Shown piece after piece: positions 32,266-44,874 of a stretch of 64,000 nucleotides of DNA. The first letter of the stretch is position 1. Every line of letters starts with the position of its first letter. The DNA is from Aurelia coerulea (lineage: Eukaryota; Cnidaria; Scyphozoa; Semaeostomeae; Ulmaridae). The notes under the pieces are model-generated. The model was not told the DNA's origin. It did no database searches and worked only from the letters and a program-made list of their open reading frames with translations. The stretch is taken from contig CM076952.1 in NCBI GenBank assembly GCA_039566865.1, positions 14,404,501 through 14,468,500 on the forward strand, read 5' to 3'. A program made the position numbers and the translations under genes.

Positions 32266-32750
32266 ATCTTTCCTGTTGGTGATTCCATTGTCAACGGAAT
32301 CCAAGAAAAAGTGCTTTCCACAAAACACAACATCCGGATACGCAGATGCCCCGGTGATACTACAAAGGATTTGGTTGACCATTACATGTCAAACCAATTG
32401 CTAGAAAACAGCCTGATTTGGTTCTTTTCCACTTTGGAACGAACGACATCACAACTGCAGTTGATACAGAGGAACAAATGCAAAAGGCGATTGACCATTT
32501 ACGTAAAGAATCCCCAAATACCGATATTGCAGTTTCACTTTGCACGCGACGGTATGATCAACCTGGTGTAGACAAGAAAATAGCATCATGCAACAAGGTT
32601 TTAAAGGACATATGCTCAAGGAACAACTTGAGATCAATCGACAACAGCAATATTGACGAATCATGTTTGGGAATCAAGAAATTGCACCTAAATGGAGAGG
32701 GTACGTTGTATTTGGCTAACAAACTTAAACATTTCATAAATGATATTTGA
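32266..32750 (+). pseudogene. LINE ORF1, SGNH esterase domain
   Basis: 'RIFPVGDSIVNGIQEKVL' carries the GDS serine; after a frameshift near 32405 'MVLFHFGTNDITTAV' carries the GTND asparagine; 'LGIKKLHLNGEGTLYLANKL' carries the histidine block. It is the same ORF1 type as in the LINE at 9692-14087, but 5'-truncated so only the esterase remains. The stop is at 32748-32750, just before ORF2 coding begins. Confidence 0.82.
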
Positions 32751-33524
32751 CTCTCTGAAATTAACACGGACACATGTGGAAAAAATTCAAATAGTACTAC
32801 GAATTCCCCTAAAAGTGCACTCGGTTTTTCGAAAAGGAATAGTGATCGCATCACTGAACGTAAATAGTTTAATTCCTCAGCTAGATAAATTAGAGGCTGT
32901 GATGGTAGATAATGGTATTCACTTCCTTGCCCTCAACGAAACCAACATCAGCAGCGATATTCCATGCGAAACGTTAAACAAAGATGGGTACAAATTTGGA
33001 CGAAAAGATCGAAACCGTCACGGTGGTGGAGTGGCTTTCTACTGTAAAGACATCCGTAAGTGTGATATTAGGCATGATGTCCCAGTATCAGATTTAGAAA
33101 TCTTTTTTTTTTTTTTTTATATTCTCATAAAATTTACAATAACAAACAATTACAACATTACAAAACAACGGCGAAGGGAGCATGGAAATACATAACAACC
33201 TTAAAACCTACACTTAACATATCGACAAATATTACAAAACTACGAAAATGACTACAGTGGTGTCGCCCATTATGTCCATGTTGTCGCAAATTTGAATTTG
33301 TCCTCAAAAAGTATAATCAGAAAGCCAACTTGCTAGTATACTTGCTAATCGGCCGTAATGGGCGACCGGGCATAACAGACGACGCCACACTAAACATAAA
33401 GGAGGAAAGGGTTACACGAGAGAGTTAGAGCATAAGCATCAGATCCCCAAAAAGACCACACGAAATTGCGCAATCCCCCCAAAGACCCAACACCCATGCT
33501 GGTTTTAGCAATTTATTGGAAGCG

Positions 33525-35640
33525 TTCTGAGGCCTTAATATATTTCAATGTCGCCTCAAGAATTTTTGTATTTGCATCACAAGGTACTTGTCCGTGGCCA
33601 TAAAGGACCTAAAAGTTGCTTTTTGAACACATTCACTGAGCAGGATTGTTGAATTTCAGGGTCAAGTTTTTCCCATTCCGACAAACAGTTTGGGTAGAAA
33701 CTTGATTTGAATCTCTCTGTTCTCGCACGTATTCGACCAGTTGCTGCTCGCCTGCGAAGATTGTAGTTTTATTCCTGTCGTTCAGGCACAGGACCTCTTG
33801 TGTAATCTGGAGTTAAATGGTTGATAATCTTATAAAAGAGAACAAGACGTCTACTCCATCGACGGAGGTTGAGAGACTCCCAGCCAAGCTCGTCATATAT
33901 TTTTTCACGAGATGTGCCCTCCCACGCACCAGTTACTGCTGACGCTGCAGAGTATTGAACAGCCTCAAGTTTTTTCATTTGATTTGTCAATTTAACAGTA
34001 TGACTAAAATCACATATTTTATGCGAGATGTGATATATGACGTCACCATAATCCAAGTGCGGTCTGACATACAGTTTGTACATTTCGTTGAGGGTGTGTC
34101 GCGGTAAGTATTTTGAGAGGAATCTCAACATCCCTATTCCTTGTCTCGACTTAGAAATAACTGACTTGATGTGGCTAGAAAAGGACAATTTAGAGTCTAG
34201 TATGATTCCAAGGTGCTTTTGCTCCTGAACGCTCGTTACATGAACTCCATTAAAAACAAGGGGAGGGTGATTCACTGGAATTCTCTTTGTTGAAAAGGTC
34301 ACCTCTACTGCTTGCTTATTGGGGTCAGGATTAAAGGACATCCGCCACTTGTGCGCCCAAAGCTTGATAAGATTCAGATCATGGTTCATATCAAGGGCAG
34401 CTGTATGTGGATTGTGAACAACTGTGAAGATTGATGTATCATCGGCAAATAGTTTCACATTACATTTTAAGCCATCTGTCAAATCATTGATATAAATTAG
34501 AAAGAAAAGAGGACCCAGGATGGAACCCTGGGGAACACCAGCTGAGATAGAGCCCCACGCAGACGTTTTACCATTCAAAACAGTACGCTGTTTTCTATCA
34601 CTGAGAAAGCTTTGCAATAATATCAATAGTTTACCAGAGACACCACACTGACGCAGTTTGTAAATAAGACCTGATGCTAGACTCTGTCAAAGGCCTTCGA
34701 AATGTCGAGATAAACCGAACGTACTTCAAGTGTTGGATTGCAGTCAAATGCTGTAAATATGGAATTGACAATTGACAGTAACTGATTAACAGTTGAGTCT
34801 CCTGGGCAAAATCCTGATTGATTTGGGTTTAATAAACCGTTTCCGTTCAGGTGTTGATAAAGAGAGTCAAAGATAAGTTTCTCTAGAAGTTTTCCAAAAA
34901 TGGAAAGAACAGAAATGGGTCGATAGTTATTCTTAAGATTCTTACTTTTCTTCTTATGGATGGGAACTACATTGGCTTGTTTCCAGACTTCAGGGAAAAC
35001 ACCTTGGGTCAAACACGACTCAAATATTAATCCAGGGGTAGAAGGAGTGCATCATCGCATATCTTTATCATTCGCACGGAGATTTCGTCCCAGCCATGAG
35101 CTTTGTTTGGATTCAATGATCGAATGATATTCAAGATCCTCTCATCAGAAATGGAAAAGTCAGTAAGTAGTGGAGCATTGGGTACTACTGTCGGAGGAAG
35201 TTCGCTACCAGTATCGATTGTGGTGCACTGCTGTATAAAATAATCATTGAAAATTACTGCCTTTGCAGTAAAATCCAGCACAAATATGTCGTTTTCTAAT
35301 CGAGGGGGGGTTATGGGTATTTTAGCTTTGTTCAAGATTTTATTTATCAAGGACCAATAAAGCTTTTTACCTGTTTCGGGGTTCGAGAGGGTTCTACCTT
35401 TTTTCGTAAAGTACTTGTCCTTAGCATCCTCAATCATTTTGGATCCCTGAGATATCATGTTGGTAATTGCCTCCAGCCTGCCCTCTGGCTGACCATTCCT
35501 GATGAATGTCTTATATGCCCTATTCTTTTTTTTTTATGAAGTTTTGAATTGACTGTGTCATCCAAGGTGCCTGGCGAGACCTGACTGTGATTATTTTGTT
35601 CGGTATAAAATTTGAAAAGATATTGAGCAAGGTTTCATTC
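33525..35640 (-). pseudogene. 2A-LINE ORF2, linker and reverse transcriptase
   Basis: From the 5' side: the linker 'IVTVRSRQAPWMTQSIQNFI'-type sequence and 'GKKLYWSLINKILNKAKIPI' (35027-35640). The fingers follow, 'NNYRPISVLSIFGKLLEKLI' and 'VYLDISKAFDRV' (34677-35012, first Asp). A shift leads to 'ISAGVPQGSILGPLFFLIYI', 'VKLFADDTSIFTVV' and the thumb 'YKLYVRPHLDYGDVIYH' (33769-34626). The frame then breaks but continues to 'KYIKASERFQ'-like sequence near 33530. The C-terminal Cys/His region seen in sister copies appears deleted between about 33600 and 33760. Confidence 0.85.
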
Positions 35641-36129
35641 AGATATTTAACTTGCAAATTTGGGTCGAAATTTTAGGCCTCGGTCGTAAAATGGGGTTAG
35701 GTATCTCTCCGATTGTCCCTGCTTTGCCAAAGAGTTTGAAAAGGCTTTGTGTAGGAAGGGATCTTCCCTTATCTTGATTAGCATCGTTTTTCATTTCGAA
35801 TCCTGAACTCTCCCACGGGTATTTTGAAAGAACCCTCACTATATTTAGAACCTCTTACATTATTCCAAGAATGATAAATTCAAAGAGCTTGCAAACTGAG
35901 GTCAAAGAGCGTACAAATAACTCAATTGAAACGGCATTGATTTGCATCAAGGATAACAAACGTACTCGCACAAACCAATAGCATTCGAGAACTCAATCAC
36001 GTGAACATGTCCAACCAATCACAAACGCACAGACACCCTAACCGCGCAAAAAAAACCCTGGAACCACGAGATTCATTCGAACCTGTGCCTCGTCTTTGCC
36101 AAGAAAAGGTTGTGGATTGAAGCAAAAAT

Positions 36130-39100
36130 ATTGAAGCCAAAATGTCTGCAAGAAGTCATTCAAAGAAACTAACCTATCAAATGAAAACATGGTAGCAGTC
36201 GCTCCTCACTTGCTCCAACCAGTTTGGGATGTTTGACATTGAAAGACTCACTTGGTTCAAAGATTATTTCAATCTTTACCAGACAGGCATGATGAACAAC
36301 TGTGTGTTGCAAATTTATCCAAACCTCTATCGAACTGTCAACAAAATCAACAGACAAACAAGTTTGCTCAATCGAACTATCAAACAAGTCCAACTAAATT
36401 CCGTCGGGCAAAGGAATATTCCAGATACTGCAGTGTTTACTTGTGAGACGCAAACACGACGCAAGGAAAAGAACAAAAGTAACAAGCTTTAGTGACATAC
36501 GGACGATCACCCGCTGGCCTAGAAAGAGGAAGTTGCACGTTGGAAGCTGGACCTTCACCGTATGCCAAAAGATCAAGCTTGGTAAAATTGATGGACTTGT
36601 TACACTCTTGTTACTTGGAACTTACTGGACCTAATCAGTGAATGGAAAGCGACATGGCTATTTCTTTACCTTCATTTGCAGATTTCAAGGCTATAAACAG
36701 CTAAGTGTTTCATCTCATCCTATCATATTGCAATCAGTTTTAGTTGCCTTGATGAAATATTATCTCTATGTCCTGAACTCCAACTACGGTTTGGTTTGCA
36801 CAATCTGAACATTAAATAAATAAAAAGGGAAATAAAAAGGAAAAAGAAAAAATTATACCAAGCCCTGATTAAAAGCTTCACGTCCCTGATTGCTTGGGTA
36901 ATGGATCAGTCATGATGAAGGGTGTATATGCTTCTTCCGAAAAAGCGTACGACATTTTTTTGTAAACAACAGGATTTTACGGATTCTTCACAGAATTTTT
37001 CTTGACAACATAAGGTTTTTGCCAAAGATATACGATATTTTTTGGATCTAGTGCAAACATCTAGCCAATCACATCAGCGACATTGTCCTTCATTTTACAG
37101 CAGACCATTAACTTACAAATAGCTGCGTGATGATGCTTTTACCTTTTTGCCCGCTTTTAGCTCCAATTCAAACCATGCAAACAACACATGACAAACTAAC
37201 GCGACAGAGAGACTACCTAAAACAAACTACTTAAGCCTTTTATATTTCTAGGTTTCCAACTGAACGGCAAAATGGACTCAAAATGGTGGGATATTCACTT
37301 AACAATAGCATCTCATCGCATTAACGCTCATTTGCAGCAGATGGCAAAGCAACTTACACATACCTGCATACTATTCTGGTGGTCTGGCGAAAGAACATGA
37401 CTGTGTAGTTTGCCTAACGCAACATAAAATGTATTTAATACTTTATTACCAAAAAGTACCCAGGGGAGGGGTACCTTGTTGCAAAAGTCATACTGGACTT
37501 ACCGCTGAATGGGTGTGGGTCATTTTCCGCGAAATTCGATATTTATTAAGGGTTTGTTTTATCTTAATTAATTCTGGTACATGGGTTGGTACATTACGCA
37601 CCCAAATTGGTCTTGACAATGACTATCTGCATAAAACAACAACAACAACAGAATATATGTAAGTTCTTCTTGTAACGTGATAAATTCGAGATACAATGAC
37701 ATGTTGTAGTAGCAACAACAACAACATCAGTGACTGGCCAGTTATAGCTGGAGAAATTCGAATAGTCCTTTAATGCCTAACAAAGGATCTTAAGCCTAAT
37801 AATCGACCAAATTTCATACACATGGGCTAGACTTCTTCCGATATTCAAGCAAATGGGTTCGATATTTGACAAATCATGGCCTATAAATGGGTCATTGTGT
37901 TAAAGTCTAGATACATGTCTGGCATGGTCACAATCAATGAGGTGCCCCCCCTCCCATCCCCTGAAGCTCGGGGTCCAAACAGAATAAAATAACCTCGTGT
38001 CATGTATGGTTGGCAACCGGTATCACGGAGGGCATACAATAGCACTTGAGGTTGGTAAGATAGGCGTCCAGGACTGATAAGTTTCCGTAATGGACATTGT
38101 TTCTTGGTCACCAGTGGACCCTCCACTAAACAAGCACAAACACATAGATATACAACAAACAATATAGGACAGAATTTTGAATTTTGTTCAAGTTCCCTAC
38201 AACAAAGAAAAACAAGAGGAACAACGAGCGAAACATCGATGAGCCCCCCCCCCCCCCCCAACTTCCTTCTCTCAGTTCCTATAGCAATAGAAGGACAAGG
38301 AAGTCTAAATAACAGTGTGGAAAGTTGTTTGCTTCTTGAATACGAATGATAGTATGAAAATTAATACTTATATTCTGTTCCAGGTTAGGAAAAGTAAATA
38401 CTAGACTGATTACATGAGTGCAGTGATCGCTATTGATAGGCTGCCCCGGACGTCATAACTACAACTCATAATCAAACAACGGGATCTGAAATAACTATTT
38501 CTGCCTCGTCTCAATAAGGGTCTCATCAGATGAAAAAGAACGGGAAAACCCGATTTAAAAACTTCGCTGTAAGCCAGTTAATGTTTGGCAAAGCAACATA
38601 ATAGTACCTAGCTAAAAAGTTTGACATTGTCTCCTAATGTTTTCAGGTACCCTCATTCGTTCAGGGTACTCTTGTTCGTAAGATTTTGTTCTGTTAAGCA
38701 AGCCAAGTTCCTTTAAGTTCTGCCAAGCCAACTTCTGTCAAGTTCAACCAAGTTCTGTCAAGCCAAGTATTATATAGCAGCCTCGTTCAAAAAGGCGCTA
38801 ACTGTTATGAGTAATGAGTTCCGGCCATTCAAATACAAATGGTCGTAGGATTAATGGTCTCAGTTTGGTGCCAGTCTCGTTTTAATGCGCGGTTACTGGA
38901 CTCGTCGTAATCAGTCTAGGTAAATACTGTGTATGCTTATAAGACAGGTCCACATTATGCATGCATACATAAAAAAAACTCGGTACTGTAGTATATACTA
39001 AATAATAGGTACTAGGAGAAAAACGGACGCAAGAAACAGACGGATTTTTCAGCGCATACATAAGCACTTTCACTCAGCACAAGATTAAGAAAGAACAATC

Positions 39101-39320
39101 TCTGAAGGACTGACTGTTCCAAACTAGCCAGCATCCTTGCCAAAATACAATTAAGAGCAAGCAGCAAGTTTTTCCAGCCACGCAGTATTGAAAACGTTAC
39201 TTGGGCTTGGCCTGAGGCCGAAAGCCTACCCTCACAATGATTCAGCACTTCTGTGGGAAGGGGGTATTCCATTCTTCAGTTTTTCGTCTTTTTGGGGGAA
39301 ATTACGAGGTAATTTTCTTG
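36130..39320. other. interior of the split-repeat element, no recognised gene
   Basis: Nearly 3.2 kb without a convincing frame. The longest plus-strand frame with a coding look is 36229-36492 (starting MFDIERLTWFKDYFNLYQTG, 87 codons), which I do not recognise. There are imperfect CAAGTTCTGTCAAGCCAAGT repeats at 38690-38770 and a C-run at about 38243-38258. Confidence 0.35.
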
Positions 39321-40669
39321 GCAGCAAGTGCTCCCGTGCAAGCACTTTTCTCACCAAAACGACTCAAATTTCAGAATTTTTTCTTACCAAGGAGCAACAC
39401 GAATATTGTATGGGGCTTCGCACATCCTTTGATATACGTGTATTGCCCTTGGATTGCTGGTCTGAGCACAGCCCGCCGAAAACAGCCTATCTCGCACCGG
39501 GTATTTCTTGAGGGAGCCGCACTACCCGATAGATACCGCATGTCCAGCAACCAACTTATACCAAAAGGCTTCTTAACCGTCTTAAGAAGCCTACAAAGGA
39601 ATTTTCCTGCTGCAAAATTTTTGCAAAACCAACCAGCACGGGTTCCTAGCCGCCCTCAGAATTTGCCTCCTTTCCCAACAACTCTTGCGTAATTTTTTAC
39701 GTTTCATCTGCCGGTCAACGATGCTCAGGGAGGAAATAGTCGAGATCACAAGATAAAATAAATAAAGAAAAGTTTGTCTCAGTCCCTCGGGACGTAGTTG
39801 GTTTTAGTGGTGGGTTCTTGGTTCGTTAAGCCCACCGGAGCTGCCATGTCCACACTCGGGAAAACTTGTTTTAGGCCGCACGCACACCAAAAACAGTACC
39901 TTGGGCCTCTCTATGGGCGCTTCTCGGATAGAGACCAACAACACGGGGTCAGATATCTTTTATTTTCGTAATAATGAAGAGGAGAGAGAGTTAATCGAAA
40001 TTTTAGGCCTCGGTCGTAAAATGGGGTTAGGTATCTCTCGATTGTCCCTGCTTTGCCAAAGAGTTTGAAAAGGCTTTGTGTAGGAAGGGATCTTCCCTTA
40101 TCTTGATTAGCATCGTTTTTCATTTCGAATCCTGAACTCTCCCACGGGTATTTTGAAAGAACCCTCACTATATTTAGAACCTCTTACATTATTCCAAGAA
40201 TGATAAATTCAAAAGAGCTTGCAAACTGAGGTCAAAGAGCGTACAAATAACTCAATTGAAACGGCATTGATTTGCATCAAGGATAACAAACGTACTCGCA
40301 CAAACCAATAGCATTCGAGAACTCAATCACGTGAACATGTCCAACCAATCACAAACGCACAGACACCCTAACCGCGCAAAAGAGACACCCTGGAACCACG
40401 AGATTCATTCGAACCTGTGCCTCGTCTTTGCCAAGAAAAGGTTGTGGATTGAAGCAAAAATCACACCCTAACCTCACCCGTTAGAGGGAATATGAAATGG
40501 TAGGCTTGTCTATAGATAGAAGAAGGAAAACAATATTGATTCTTTGTGCGATCTATTGTTCGCGGCGCTTTTGCAGCTTTGATTTGAATAGGATATTTGA
40601 TAATTTTTGCACTTTTAAAATGCAAGCTTTTAACTTGCACAAACCCTTCAAGATAGCAAATCTTACCGA

Positions 40670-41560
40670 AGCCTTTTGAACCTCATCACTTCTTGGTAAT
40701 ACTTGTATGTGTATGATAAACTAGACTTGCATCTTACGGATTTTATTCTTAATTGTATTCGCAGGTAGACGAATCTATAATGGATATTTAAAATAGCCTA
40801 TCTATTGCATACAATTGTTTTGTTGGGATCAAAGCCGGGGCTATTTTCGGTACGCAGCAAGTGCTCCCGTACGAACACTTCTCTCATCAAAATACTCAAA
40901 TGTTGACTTCTTCGTACCAAGAACCAACACGAATATTGTATGGGGCTTCGCACACCCTTTGATGTACGTGCACTGCTCTTGTATTGCTGGTCTCTGCACA
41001 GTCCGCCGAGGACAGCCTATCTCGCACCGGGTATTTCTTGAGGGAGCCGCACTACCCGATAGATACCGCATGTCCAGCAATTAACTTATACCTAAAGGCT
41101 TCTTAACCGTCTTTAGAAGTCTGCAAAGAAATTTTGAACGATTTGACACTCGCCACTTCTTGGTAACGTTACGTGTGTATGGTAAACTAGACTTTGTTTA
41201 ATCATTTGGTATTTGTATCGTTATTCGCAGGTAAAAGAATTGACAATGGACATTTGAGATAACCTTTCTATTGTGTACAATTGTTTTGTTGGATCAAAAC
41301 CGGGGCAATTTTCTGTCGGCAGCAAGTGCTCCCGTGCAAGCACTTTTCTCACCAAAACGACTCAAATTTCAGAATTTTTTCTTACCAAGGAGCAACACGA
41401 AAATTGTATGGGGCTTCGCACATCCTTTGATATACGTGTATTGCCCTTGGATTGCTGGTCTGAGCACAGCCCGCCGAGAACAGCCTATCTCGCACCGGGT
41501 ATTTCTTGAGGGAGCCGCACTACCCGATAGATACCGCATGTCCAGCAACCAACTTATACC
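40670..41560 (+). repeat. internal ~450-bp tandem duplication in the A2-B2 segment
   Basis: The block around 40670-41115 ('ACTTCTTGGTAA', 'ACAATTGTTTTGTTGG', 'GCAGCAAGTGCTCCCGT', 'CCGCATGTCCAGCAA') is repeated, more diverged, at about 41150-41560. The second copy merges into B2. It explains why the second unit contains one and a half B segments. Confidence 0.65.
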
Positions 41561-42004
41561 AAAAGGCTTCTTAACCGTCTTAAGAAGCCTACAAAGGAAT
41601 TTTCCTACTGCAAAATTTTGCAAAACCAACCAGCACGGGTTCCTAGCCGCCCTCAGAATTTGCCTCCTTTCCCAACAACTCTTGCGTAATTTTTTACGTT
41701 TCATCTGCCGGTCAACGATGCTCAGGGAGGAAATAGTCGAGATCACGAGATAAAAGAAATAAAGAAAAGTTTGTCTCAGTCCCTCGGGACGTAGTTGGTT
41801 TTAGTGGTGGGTTCTTGGTTCGTTAAGCCCCCCGGAGCTGCCATGTCCACACTCGGGAAAACTTGTTTTAGGCCACACGCACACCAAAAACAGTACCTTG
41901 GGCCTCTCTATGGGCGCTTCTCGGATAGAGACCAACAACACGGGGTCAGATATCTTTTATTTTCGTAATAATGAAGAGGAGAGAGAGTTAACATACGATA
42001 TCTG

Positions 42005-43263
42005 ATAAAGTATCTTTCCAAGAAAACATTTCAATACTCTTTTTGATTGCAGTTGTATTTGCACGGTCATAAAACCAAATTTTGCGTCTATACGGGGGTG
42101 GAGACAAATTTCTTACACGTAATGACAGTTCTCATGCAAAGAGGGGTGAACACCAGATTCAAGGAAAAGATTTGGCTGATCAGTGAAAATAACATCGATG
42201 CAAGATCTTGAGTTACCTATAAAGTGCGTTGGTTCGTTGATTAATTGATGGAGGCCAAGGTCAGAAGTAAATGGTTCGAAAATTTTGCTCTCGTCATTTT
42301 CAATGTCATTTTCCCACCAGTTTGTAGGACGGCAGTTAAAATCACTAGTTATAATAACACAGTAAGGATGTTCACCAGACATCTTGGACAACATGAGTTC
42401 GAAATCATTCATGAAATCCTGAAATTCAGTTCGGCTCTGGCTGGGACTCCGGTAGAGGATAGTAAAGAAATATTTTTTCTTATCAAGCTGAACTTCGCAC
42501 ACAATACATTCAGGGAGGGTCACTAGGTCTGGCCGACTTGTTGCAGGAAACGAATCTTTGACGTAGAGCCCTACACCTCCTCGTTTTATATTGTTTGGGT
42601 GGTTGCTTTTAAGAATTGAGTAACCCGTGAGATCTAATCTGCTTTCTTCCACAGTGATATCAAGGTGGGTCTCAACAATGCCTATCAGATCATAATTATA
42701 AACTGAGTTATACGCTCGATAAGGGAGACGCGTGTAAAATTTTGTGCGCAGATGCTATTTGGGTTCCAAGAACAAAAGTTGAAGGTGCTATGTTCTGGAC
42801 CAGGGTTTGTCTCAATATCGCCACTTATCAGAATTGTCCTACAAGTTGTCCATTGCAAGTGAAGCGTATGACATATTAAACATATTGCATAAAAGTAAGC
42901 ATATCTAACAGATAAGTGTTTCAAAGTGCGGCGATTACAAGAATGAAGGCAGAAAACAGGAAAGCGTTTAATTAGCTCAAATAGTATGTAAATTACAGCT
43001 TTTGCATGCGAGTACAACCGAGCAAAAACGTGCAAGAAGCAAATGTTTGGATGAAACGAAAGATGTGCTGCGATCTGGACGATCATGGCAATTGGTAAGA
43101 CAGGAATTGAAATTGCAACAAACGTGCAACAGAACAGGTATAACTTGGAGATCAAAAGAAAAATTGAAAAGGGATGTACTTCGTGGTGAATATTTGCCTT
43201 GGTACTGAACGGAAAACGGGACGCTATTGCTGCTCTCCATTGATTTACATCAACCGGCATCAC
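42005..43263 (-). pseudogene. 2A-LINE ORF2, N-terminal extension, 2A motif and endonuclease
   Basis: ORF2 opens with ATG 43263. About 148 residues, hydrophobic and without recognised domain ('FSIFLLISKLYLFCCTFVAI'), precede GDIETNPGP. The AP endonuclease follows: 'FNFCSWNPNSI' (Asn), then a one-base shift near 42706, 'IGIVETHLD' (Glu), 'GGVGLYVKDSF', 'FTILYRSPSQS', 'IITSDFNCRP' (Asp/Asn), 'SCIDVIFTD' (Asp), 'ENCHYV' (His). A further shift near 42113 leads to 'SWKDTLSDIVC', where the split-repeat element interrupts; coding resumes at 35665. Catalytic residues are recognisable, but the two shifts kill the frame. Confidence 0.85.
42796..42819 (-). other. 2A-like ribosome-skipping motif DIETNPGP
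   Basis: Residues 149-156 of the ORF2 frame read D-I-E-T-N-P-G-P, preceded by 'RTILISG'. This meets the canonical D-(V/I)-E-x-N-P-G-P rule. 2A sequences make the ribosome skip the Gly-Pro bond and release the upstream peptide. They are known in some LINEs of trypanosomes and marine invertebrates. Here it would separate the N-terminal extension from the endonuclease-RT. Activity is inferred from the motif. Confidence 0.85.
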
Positions 43264-44874
43264 AGAACTCTAATCCCCTCGACAGAGAAACATTGTGACC
43301 TCGTAAGACCAAGATTCTAAATGCGAGTTTGCTTTTCCTCTCTCGTGTAAACAAATACTTTAACAACATTAAACTAAAAATGAACTGCAAATGCAACAAT
43401 GAATAATACTGAAAAATTAGTAACACAAATATCCTCAAGGGGCACTCAAACCATACTTCTAGAGGTTGAAAACAATTCATTGGACAAAGACAAGACGATC
43501 TGAAATTTCCCAATGTAGGGCTTGTAATGAAGGACCATCTGGGAATTCTAAAGGTTGATTTGTGGATGGGTAACAAGCAATCAAAGTAAAGTAGCATCCT
43601 CCAGGGGGGAAGAAAATAAGTCCTCGCTCAAAAAACAACAACAGCATCCTCTGGAAAGGACTAAGCAAGACCTTGCTTCAAACTGGTGACTTCAAATAAA
43701 GAAGTGTTTCAAATTCCACATTTGATAGCCTGGGATCACCTTGAAAATAAAACAATCCAGCATTGCATTTAGATTTGGCCAGCTGGCCAACTTTTAAATA
43801 AAACAATACTCAATTATAAATACAAAATAAATACTTAAACAAACAAACTTAAACAAATACTTTAACAACATTAAACTAAAAATGAACTGCAAATGCAACA
43901 ATGAATAATACTGAAAAATTAGTAACACAAATATCCTCAAGGGGCACTCAAACCATACTTCTAGAGGTTGAAAACAATTCATTGGACAAAGACAAGACGA
44001 TCTGAAATTTCCCAATGTAGGGCTTGTAATGAAGGACCATCTGGGAATTCTAAAGGTTGATTTGTGGATGGGTAACAAGTAATCAAAGTAAAGTAGCATC
44101 CTCCAGGGGGGAAGAAAATAAGTCCTCGCTCAAAAAACAACAACAGCATCCTCTGGAAAGGACTAAGCAAGACCTTGCTTCAAACTGGTGACTTCAAATA
44201 AAGAAGTGTTTCAAATTCCACATTTGATAGCCTGGGATCACCTTGAAAATAAAACAATCCAGCATTGCATTTAGATTTGGCCAGCTGGCCAACTTTTAAA
44301 TAAAACAATACTCAATTATAAATACAAAATAAATACTTAAACAAACAAACTTAAACAAATACTTTAACAACATTAAACTAAAAATGAACTGCAAATGCAA
44401 CAATGAATAATACTGAAAAATTAGTAACACAAATATCCTCAAGGGGCACTCAAACCATACTTCTAGAGGTTGAAAACAATTCATTGGACAAAGACAAGAC
44501 GATCTGAAATTTCCCAATGTAGGGCTTGTAATGAAGGACCATCTGGGAATTCTAAAGGTTGATTTGTGGATGGGTAACAAGTAATCAAAGTAGAGTAGCA
44601 TCCTCCAGGGGGGAAGAAAATAAGTCCTCGCTCAAAAAACAACAACAGCATCCTCTGGAAAGGACTAAGCAAGACCTTGCTTCAAACTGGTGACTTCAAA
44701 TAAAGAAGTGTTTCAAATTCCACATTTGATAGCCTGGGATCACCTTGAAAATAAAACAATCCAGCATTGCATTTAGATTTGGCCAGCTGGCCAACTTTTA
44801 AATAAAACAATACTCAATTATAAATACAAAATAAATACTTAAACAAACAAACTTAAACAAATACTTTAACAACA

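Larger units (their letters stand above)
35667..41990 (+). mobile_element. Element with split direct repeats (A1-interior-B1-A2-B2), DIRS/Ngaro-like or tandem
   Basis: Direct repeats: A1 35667-36129 and A2 39997-40461; B1 39321-39993 and B2 41319-41990. B1 abuts A2 (three bases between), so the end-to-start junction of the element is present internally. The element interrupts the 2A-LINE ORF2 cleanly between a TGT and a GAC codon, with no target duplication. Both traits fit tyrosine-recombinase retroelements of the Ngaro/PAT kind. However, no RT or recombinase is seen in the interior (36130-39320). A contains CCAAT boxes and CACGTG; B contains AATAAA (39757). A simple tandem duplication of an unknown element with a shortened second copy is the alternative. 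Confidence 0.55.

Noticed and set aside
37881..38349. Frames spanning a poly-C run with proline- or glycine-rich ends
   Set aside because: The amino-acid bias comes from the C-run; there is no start context or domain.
39780..39850. tRNA-like 'GGTTCGTTAAGCCC' segment in the B repeats
   Set aside because: No acceptor stem or anticodon arm could be folded around it by eye; it is duplicated only because B is duplicated.
39188..41753. Two similar 107-160 codon frames with 'LIPKGFLTVLRSLQRNFP' repeated
   Set aside because: They lie in the B1 and B2 repeats of the split-repeat element, are read in two overlapping frames with different starts, and show no domain; probably noncoding repeat sequence with AATAAA signals.
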